Positions 5,793 through 10,658 of a stretch of DNA of 10,658 bases are shown here, piece by piece (the stretch's first letter is position 1; each line of letters begins with the position of its first letter). Source of the stretch: Methanobacteriota archaeon (lineage in GTDB: Archaea > Thermoplasmatota > Poseidoniia > Poseidoniales > Poseidoniaceae). A program made the translations under genes and the position numbers. The DNA lies in the NCBI GenBank assembly GCA_018662715.1, contig JABJFP010000049.1:1-10658 (forward strand), given 5' to 3'. A model generated the notes under the pieces. The model was not told the DNA's origin, did not search any database, and worked only from the letters and a program-made list of their open reading frames with translations.

Positions 5793-7268
5793 TCAAACCA
5801 GTGGTGAAAGTTCACCATTTTCCACGAGAAGACTGGGGCCCTTGGCGAGATAGTACATTCCGCCCATGCTCGCTCGTGAATCAGCAGGTGTAGGGGCATC
5901 TAAGGATGCACACTCAGCAATACAACCGTCTGCGAAAGCAACGTAAACGCGCCCTTCCCGATCAATGTGGAGGTCGTTGAAATCCAAGAGGTTGCGATTT
6001 GAACCACCTTGGTCGCTGCGGCAATCTCCACTGTTCAAGCACATGGCGCCAACCTGGACAGGGTCTTGAGTGACCCTCATGGTGTGGAAGGTTGGATTCT
6101 CGTCCAATGCATTGAGGCTGTACGTGATGTAAAGGTGGTAATGGACACCGTTTGGAGCATAATGACCGTTTCCAGTCCAATTATTTCCGTCAATGTCAGT
6201 TGTATCGAGCAACGAGGCATTTTCGCTACCGAGGTAGGTAACAGCAATTCGCCCTGGGTCGCCAGCGTCAATTTGAGGGAAGGTCGTTGAAATGACTTCA
6301 ACTGGGCTGATTCGCATGCTATCCTGAGCCCAAGACTCTCCGGAGTCTACGCTCGTAGACATGTAGATGCCTTGGTCTGCACCTGTCCAGACGTGATATG
6401 CATTGGACTGTGTATCGGTGGCTACTTCGGAATTTTTACGAGGGTTTGGAGTTTTAGCATCTGTACCCATTGTTTTCTCGTCCCAGTTGAATCCGTTATC
6501 CTTTGAAACAAGTACGGTCGGAGTTTCAACACGAGGTGTAACGTAGACGGTCCCATCTGGTGCTGTTGTAATGGCTCCATGAAGGCCTCCGTTAGAAGAG
6601 GCAAGGCCGTAGATTTGTCCGCCGGTTTCAAATGTAGCGCCTCCGTCAAAACTTGTGAAACAGAATATGCCTACACCTTTGTTGTAACAGAAGTAAACAG
6701 CTTGCTCATAGAATGTACTGGTGATTCCACCAATCGCCCCGTACCCTGAAGAAGTCCAAGGCCCAGTGGCAAGTTTGATGTGGTCATTCAGAGGTGTTGT
6801 ACCCGAATCGTGAGGGTTTCCAAGCCAAGATTCACCGTCGTTGTCTGACCATCCGATCCATGTGGATTCAAGACCCATCATGTGAATGTTGAACACTCGG
6901 TCTGTAACAGGGTCGACCCAGCCATAAGGATCGCTGGTTATCGGGGCTTGTGTGATGTCAGCCGTGTTTTCCCACGACTGCCCACCATCGCAAGACCGCA
7001 TTGGTTTTTCCATAGCGATAAAGAAGATACAGCCGCTTGAGGTTATGCCCAAACTTGGTTCAGGGCCGTCTTCTCCAACATCACTGAAAAAGAACTCCAT
7101 GTCCAAGATTGCCTCACTAACAGGCATTCCCGATTTATTGGTTACGAAGATGCCGTTGTTATCCAATTCAACTTCTGGAGCATCTACTTCATCGGTTTGG
7201 TCACCAAAACAACCCGATAGGGAAACCGTTGCGACGATGAGTGCTAGGAACACTGCCTTTGCCTGCAT
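5793..7268 (-). CDS. Asp-box (BNR/sialidase-type) beta-propeller lipoprotein, copy 2
   Basis: This 491-residue protein begins MQAKAVF with a hydrophobic core and the lipobox LSGC (Cys 20), so it should be exported and lipid-anchored. Five Asp boxes lie at 92-99, 141-148, 206-213, 255-262 and 306-313 (e.g. SCDGGQSW, SDNDGESW, SVDSGESW); the third ends in Phe instead of Trp. It aligns along its length with copy 1, including the segments EPSLGITSSG, SDPYGWVDPVTDR, FPQIDAGDPGR, LLDFNDLHID and GPSLL. The function is unknown: a sialidase-like propeller could bind or cleave glycans or act as a scaffold, and I see no catalytic set. I start at the ATG at 7268; a TTG four codons upstream is open but would break the match to copy 1 and to the promoter spacing. 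Copy 1 follows after 49 bp with its own promoter. Confidence 0.9.
   Translation of the reverse strand: MQAKAVFLALIVATVSLSGCFGDQTDEVDAPEVELDNNGIFVTNKSGMPVSEAILDMEFFFSDVGEDGPEPSLGITSSGCIFFIAMEKPMRSCDGGQSWENTADITQAPITSDPYGWVDPVTDRVFNIHMMGLESTWIGWSDNDGESWLGNPHDSGTTPLNDHIKLATGPWTSSGYGAIGGITSTFYEQAVYFCYNKGVGIFCFTSFDGGATFETGGQIYGLASSNGGLHGAITTAPDGTVYVTPRVETPTVLVSKDNGFNWDEKTMGTDAKTPNPRKNSEVATDTQSNAYHVWTGADQGIYMSTSVDSGESWAQDSMRISPVEVISTTFPQIDAGDPGRIAVTYLGSENASLLDTTDIDGNNWTGNGHYAPNGVHYHLYITYSLNALDENPTFHTMRVTQDPVQVGAMCLNSGDCRSDQGGSNRNLLDFNDLHIDREGRVYVAFADGCIAECASLDAPTPADSRASMGGMYYLAKGPSLLVENGELSPLV
5802..5817. repeat. Perfect 7-bp inverted repeat near the lipoprotein 1 promoter
   Basis: TGGTGAA and TTCACCA flank a 2-nt centre. 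It lies within the last codons of lipoprotein copy 2, 20 nt upstream of the BRE/TATA-like element of copy 1, a position where an activator could bind. A palindrome of this size can occur by chance in 10 kb. Confidence 0.3.
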
Positions 7269-7291
7269 GGTACGACCCAACCACTCGGGTA

Positions 7292-7306
7292 ATAATGACC
7301 TTCCGC
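7292..7306 (-). promoter_or_regulatory. Promoter element of lipoprotein copy 2 (twin of 5767-5781)
   Basis: The minus strand reads GCGGAAGGTCATTAT, 23 nt before the ATG at 7268, in the 75-bp gap behind the GT4 gene. No Shine-Dalgarno stands before the ATG, so a leaderless transcript is likely. Sequence and spacing equal those before copy 1. Confidence 0.7.
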
Positions 7307-7343
7307 TTCAATGTCAAGACAAATCTACACGATGAAGATGAAT

Positions 7344-8609
7344 TTAGCCTTCTATTGCTCGGATGTATATGGCCTCATAGGCCTCTGCATTGTGCTCATA
7401 AGTATACAGGTTAAGCACACGCTCACGTCCAAGCTGGGCTTGTGTAGTTCTAATATCCGGCTGATTAAGAGAATCAATGACACTCCTGGCCAAATCCGCA
7501 GGGTCGCCGCACGCGAAAAGCCCTCCAACGGTAGAATCAATCATCTCGGTTAGTGGAGGTTGGTCGACTGTCACGACCGGAGTCCCACTTGCGAGCGCCT
7601 CGAGAGGTATGAGTCCTTGACCTTCATAATACGAGGGATAGATGACCAAATCTGCTGAACGGAAATGCAACGCAAGACGATCAAAACTCATTCCAGGCTG
7701 AATTGAAACTGCATGACCGATTCCCAAGCGTTTGGCTTGCCGCATCAGCGTCTTACGCATGTGCCCCCTCCCGATGACAACCAATTTCGCCCCGGGGTGG
7801 ACTTTGAGAATTTCCGGCATGGCCCGCAACAAAGTCCGATGGCCCTTGCGAGCAACCAATCTTCCAACGGCAAGCAAGAGGGGGGTTTCTGTATCTGCTC
7901 TACCAATAAGAGCCGCTTCATCAGCTGCGCCATAGGTGGTTCGAATGGCCTCATAGGCAAGTTGGTCTTCTTCATCATCATGATTCACTGGTCGGAACAC
8001 TTTGTGGTCAACGCCATAGAGGACAGTCTCGCAATCCCAATCCTCTGGAGGTTGATACCACTGTTCAAATTCATTTTTAGTGGATTCAGAAATTGCTACG
8101 CTGATGGCTGAACCCATAATTCCGGCTTGTTCGTATTTTGCGTAGTGCTTCGCAGTAAGAAGAATTGCCAAATCATTAGGGTTCTTCCAAGTTGCTGATT
8201 CTTTATGGCGTGCAGCAAGTTTCATGCCTTCACGTTCACCAATCCAACTCCCATTGAGGGCTGAAACCACGGGGCCAATGTTCTCTTCAACCCATTCATA
8301 TTCTCGTTCGTTCCAACTTACAAGTGGAAGAAGTGTATGGACTACATCTACCGGTTTTTCCAGATGGAGCCGCCGTAGAGAGGTAAGTGCATGCTTCCCA
8401 TATGAGCGGGTAAAGGCCATCGGTGCTTTGAGCCAAGGCACGTGAAGAACACTGACTCCAGGTTGTGCAGGGGTCCGCTTCTGGTGAGTTCTGGTGATTA
8501 CGGTGACATCGTGACCCCGCTGAGCGAGATGACCAGCCAGGTGGAATACAACCGAGCCAATACCACCCCAACGTGGAGGATATTCGCCTGAGACCATGGC
8601 GATGTGCAT
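7344..8609 (-). CDS. GT4-family (group 1) glycosyltransferase
   Basis: This GT-B fold retaining glycosyltransferase should transfer a sugar from a nucleotide donor to a lipid-linked or surface glycan; the exact sugars are unknown. From the chosen start (421 residues) the N-terminal strand MHIAMVSGEYPP is followed by the acceptor-side glycine loop RWGGIG (13-18) and HDVTVIT. The donor domain opens with AVGRLVARKGH (247-257) and contains the E-x7-E donor motif in YEGQGLIPLEALASGTPVV (E329, E337). The open frame extends to an ATG at 8696 (450 residues). I prefer 8609 because the protein then starts at its first beta strand, a TATA-like box lies 22 nt upstream, and the extension would leave only 18 bp before the divergent GT2 gene. 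An ATG at 8645 is a third option. It is transcribed in the same direction as the lipoprotein genes. Confidence 0.9.
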   Translation of the reverse strand: MHIAMVSGEYPPRWGGIGSVVFHLAGHLAQRGHDVTVITRTHQKRTPAQPGVSVLHVPWLKAPMAFTRSYGKHALTSLRRLHLEKPVDVVHTLLPLVSWNEREYEWVEENIGPVVSALNGSWIGEREGMKLAARHKESATWKNPNDLAILLTAKHYAKYEQAGIMGSAISVAISESTKNEFEQWYQPPEDWDCETVLYGVDHKVFRPVNHDDEEDQLAYEAIRTTYGAADEAALIGRADTETPLLLAVGRLVARKGHRTLLRAMPEILKVHPGAKLVVIGRGHMRKTLMRQAKRLGIGHAVSIQPGMSFDRLALHFRSADLVIYPSYYEGQGLIPLEALASGTPVVTVDQPPLTEMIDSTVGGLFACGDPADLARSVIDSLNQPDIRTTQAQLGRERVLNLYTYEHNAEAYEAIYIRAIEG

Positions 8610-8631
8610 CAAGACAACCAAGACCAACGGG

Positions 8632-8640
8632 CATTTGAAT
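8632..8640 (-). promoter_or_regulatory. Weak TATA-like box of the GT4 gene
   Basis: The minus strand reads ATTCAAATG, ending 22 nt before the ATG at 8609, the same geometry as the crtI and lipoprotein promoters. The match to a TATA consensus is poor, so the spacing is the main argument. Confidence 0.3.
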
Positions 8641-8670
8641 GTCATTGAAGATGTGCCTGCTTCCGTGGAG

Positions 8671-8677
8671 AATAAAG
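8671..8677 (+). promoter_or_regulatory. Weak TATA-like box of the GT2 gene
   Basis: AATAAAG lies about 40 nt before the GT2 ATG. A start site near 8700 would leave a short leader that includes the Shine-Dalgarno-like GGTGGG at 8703-8708. The TATA match is weak. Confidence 0.25.
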
Positions 8678-8702
8678 CCAAACCTTTCAAGTCCATCCAA
8701 AC

Positions 8703-8708
8703 GGTGGG
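8703..8708 (+). promoter_or_regulatory. Shine-Dalgarno-like site of the GT2 gene
   Basis: GGTGGG lies 6 nt before the ATG at 8715 and pairs partly with the archaeal anti-Shine-Dalgarno. It supports this start. Confidence 0.45.
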
Positions 8709-8714
8709 CGAACC

Positions 8715-9491
8715 ATGGCCGATGTGTTACCCGTGACCGTGACAGTTATCCTTCCTACCCGGAACGAGGAAGAAGCCCTAGGACCAACTATTGATGCAAT
8801 TCCCCGCGGATGGTGTGAGGATTTAGAAATCATGATTGTGGACGGAAACTCATCCGACCGAACTCGTGAAATTGCCCTTGAAAAGGGGATTCGCGTCCAT
8901 CTCGAAGACCGGAAAGGCTACGGACGCGCATACAGAACAGGATTTGATGTTGCATCAAACGACATCATTGTCACCATGGATGCAGATTGCACCTACCCTG
9001 CTGAACTTGTTCCTGAACTCGTAAAGCGACTCATTGATGATGATTTGGAATTCATTACTTGCGACCGCTTATCGATGGCGGAGGACGGTTCCATGTCTGG
9101 ACTCCACGGGTTTGGAAATTGGGTGCTTTCGTTTACTGCACGCCTCTTGTTTGGATACGGGGTTAAAGATTCTCAATCAGGAATGTGGGTTTTCAAGAAA
9201 TCCATTTTCGAAGATGAAAAGCTTCGGCCAACCAATGACGGCATGCCCCTAAGTGAGGAAATGAAAATCATCACACGCCGACATCTTGGAAAGAAGAAAG
9301 CTGTTGAAATCTCAGTCCCTTACCGTCCACGTGTTGGTGACGCTGAAATTCACACCTGGGGTGACGGATGGAAGAACTTGAAGTTCCTCTTCTCTCGACG
9401 ATTTGGACTAAACAAAACCTTGACTCCATGGGGTGGACGTGATGAAAACCCAGATTCAACAAAAGGCGACCTTCCTGAACAGAAGAAGTGA
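8715..9491 (+). CDS. GT2-family glycosyltransferase, dolichyl-phosphate-mannose-synthase-like
   Basis: This 258-residue GT-A fold enzyme shows VTVILPTRNEEEALGPTI (8-25), the nucleotide-binding VDGNSSDRT (42-50), KGYGRAYRTGF (67-77, typical of the DPM1/polyprenyl-phosphate glycosyltransferase branch) and the metal-binding DxD in MDADCTYP (D89, D91). DSQSGMWVF (152-160) and LSEEMKI (179-185) come next. Such enzymes load a sugar from GDP- or UDP-sugar onto dolichyl phosphate at the cytoplasmic membrane face for N-glycosylation or glycolipids; donor and acceptor here are inferred from family. It has no C-terminal membrane helices, as in the soluble-type DPM synthases, and ends in a hydrophilic tail. 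It is divergent from the GT4 gene and convergent with the Ig/PKD-like protein gene, with only 3 nt between the two stops. Confidence 0.92.
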   Translation: MADVLPVTVTVILPTRNEEEALGPTIDAIPRGWCEDLEIMIVDGNSSDRTREIALEKGIRVHLEDRKGYGRAYRTGFDVASNDIIVTMDADCTYPAELVPELVKRLIDDDLEFITCDRLSMAEDGSMSGLHGFGNWVLSFTARLLFGYGVKDSQSGMWVFKKSIFEDEKLRPTNDGMPLSEEMKIITRRHLGKKKAVEISVPYRPRVGDAEIHTWGDGWKNLKFLFSRRFGLNKTLTPWGGRDENPDSTKGDLPEQKK

Positions 9492-9494
9492 ACC

Positions 9495-10658
9495 TCAAAG
9501 TAAACCGTCAAGGTCACTCTGAACTTCTTCAGTACCGTCCATGATGTTCTCTTCTAACGGACGTTGTTCAACTTCAGCAGTCTTTTCCGGCGCTCTAAAT
9601 GCATCCCAAGAAGCGATAAGGTCAATATCTGATAAGGCCCGACGTCGGCGCATAGCGATAAATGCCAGCAAACCAAATCCACCAAAGAGGCCAGCAGCAC
9701 CTAGGGCGAAAAACAGGATTCGCTGATCGTCTTCAGATTCTTCAACGGTTAAGGTACTCGTAAAGATGTCAATGTTGGCGCTTTGCCCCTCACCGTCACG
9801 TGCAACTAATTTCAAACTTGGACTTCCTGTTTCTTCAGGGCGCCATTCGAGGATTCCTTCCCAAACACCGTCACCGTCATCATCGGTAAGATTGATTTCC
9901 CATTGCTGAATGTTATGTGTCAAATTTGCTCGTACGTCCTTTGTAGTGCCGTCGGCATCATCAAGTCGAATTGAAATATTGAGTTGAGACAGTTCCCCCG
10001 CAACAAAGGTGGTTTCACTAAGAACCAACGAGTCTCTGTCAAATGAAGGAAGGCTGGATTGAATCGTTATGTTCACGTGCTCTTCAAGCCAGTTCCCTTG
10101 AGAGTCCTCAATGTAAAGTGAGAGATGGTACTCCCCCGGCATCAAGTTTGTAAGTTCATCAATTGAACTCGTTGAGATGACTTCGGGGAGACTTATTCCA
10201 TCCGACCAGCGGCGCCATTCTCGTACGACCAAGTCATTGTCCGCATCAAACGAGGCTTCTTCCAGTATCACAACGCCACCTGGGGCGATGGACTGCCGAT
10301 TTTCGGGTGAGATGAGCACCAATGTTGGGCCAGATTCATTGATGGTGAGCGTGAAGGTTTCATCCCGGGACATTCCGGTATCATCAGTTAGTGTCACGGT
10401 GAGAATATGATTGCCTGCACGCAAGGTCAAAGCGTGGCTTTCACTTGGTGATATATCAACGAGAATTGGGTCGTCCTCGAGTGAAGTTCGTAGTGTTAAA
10501 ACAAAACTATCATTGTCGTAATCTATGCTCTGCGATGCGTCAAACATCAGGATAGCAGAAGAGGAGTGGCTTGAACCATCAATGGGACTCAGTAAACCGA
10601 GAACCGGAGCAGAAGGAACAATCTCTAAACTAATTGTTGAGATGACAGGTTCATGAAT
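9495..10658 (-). CDS. Large Ig/PKD-like surface protein with C-terminal membrane anchor (partial)
   Basis: The minus-strand frame stays open from the stop at 9495 to the window edge, so this is the C-terminal part (387 residues) of a longer protein. The Met at 10547 is internal. The visible part begins with two related Ig/PKD-like repeats: both carry an L(L/I)SP strand, then a DYDND or DADND turn, and end in a strand pair with LTIN or NITI. A third beta domain contains DDDGDGVWEG, a possible calcium loop. Then follow an acidic linker, one transmembrane helix (9651-9719, ILFFALGAAG to IAM), RRRR as an inside-positive stop and a 47-residue acidic cytoplasmic tail. This is the layout of an archaeal cell-surface protein for adhesion or envelope structure. 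Several N-x-S/T sequons make it a possible substrate of the neighbouring glycosyltransferases. The N-terminal part and any catalytic domain lie outside the window. Confidence 0.88.
   Translation of the reverse strand: MHEPVISTISLEIVPSAPVLGLLSPIDGSSHSSSAILMFDASQSIDYDNDSFVLTLRTSLEDDPILVDISPSESHALTLRAGNHILTVTLTDDTGMSRDETFTLTINESGPTLVLISPENRQSIAPGGVVILEEASFDADNDLVVREWRRWSDGISLPEVISTSSIDELTNLMPGEYHLSLYIEDSQGNWLEEHVNITIQSSLPSFDRDSLVLSETTFVAGELSQLNISIRLDDADGTTKDVRANLTHNIQQWEINLTDDDGDGVWEGILEWRPEETGSPSLKLVARDGEGQSANIDIFTSTLTVEESEDDQRILFFALGAAGLFGGFGLLAFIAMRRRRALSDIDLIASWDAFRAPEKTAEVEQRPLEENIMDGTEEVQSDLDGLL

Noticed and set aside
7269..7280. TTG start four codons upstream of lipoprotein copy 2
   Set aside because: It would spoil the match to the signal peptide of copy 1 and to the shared promoter spacing.
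10545..10547. Start of the surface-protein gene at the ATG at 10547
   Set aside because: The same frame stays open to the window edge, and the residues before it complete an Ig/PKD-like repeat that matches the next one.

Overview
The window looks like a piece of a planktonic marine euryarchaeon, most probably Marine Group II (Candidatus Poseidoniales) or a close relative. This rests on archaeal promoter geometry (AT-rich boxes 22-23 nt before ATGs that lack a Shine-Dalgarno), lipobox lipoproteins next to a C-terminally anchored Ig/PKD-like surface protein, and a mid-GC, tightly packed layout. The assignment is inference; there is no rRNA or other marker gene here.

Left part, plus strand (1-4007): the last codons of an unidentified gene, an ABC1/UbiB-type atypical kinase (68-1297), then crtI (1389-3002) and crtB (3012-4007). 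CrtB condenses two geranylgeranyl diphosphates to phytoene and CrtI desaturates it towards lycopene. Lycopene is the precursor of membrane carotenoids and, through beta-carotene, of retinal for rhodopsins. No cyclase or beta-carotene cleavage gene is present in the window. crtI has its own TATA box just downstream of a GC-rich dyad, and crtB is translationally coupled to it.

Middle part, minus strand (8609 down to 4054): a GT4-family glycosyltransferase, two tandem paralogous lipoproteins with five Asp-box (BNR/sialidase-type) repeats each, and a small membrane protein starting 4 nt after the second lipoprotein stops. The two lipoproteins keep an identical 15-bp promoter element at identical distance (23 nt) from their start codons, although their coding sequences have diverged widely.

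Right part: a GT2 (dolichyl-phosphate-mannose-synthase-like) glycosyltransferase on the plus strand, divergent from the GT4 gene. It converges with a 3-nt gap on a large Ig/PKD-like surface protein with a C-terminal membrane anchor, which runs off the right edge. The middle and right parts together read as a cell-surface module of glycosyltransferases plus secreted, sequon-rich proteins. Intergenic gaps are all under about 110 bp. I saw no tRNA, rRNA, CRISPR array or insertion sequence.
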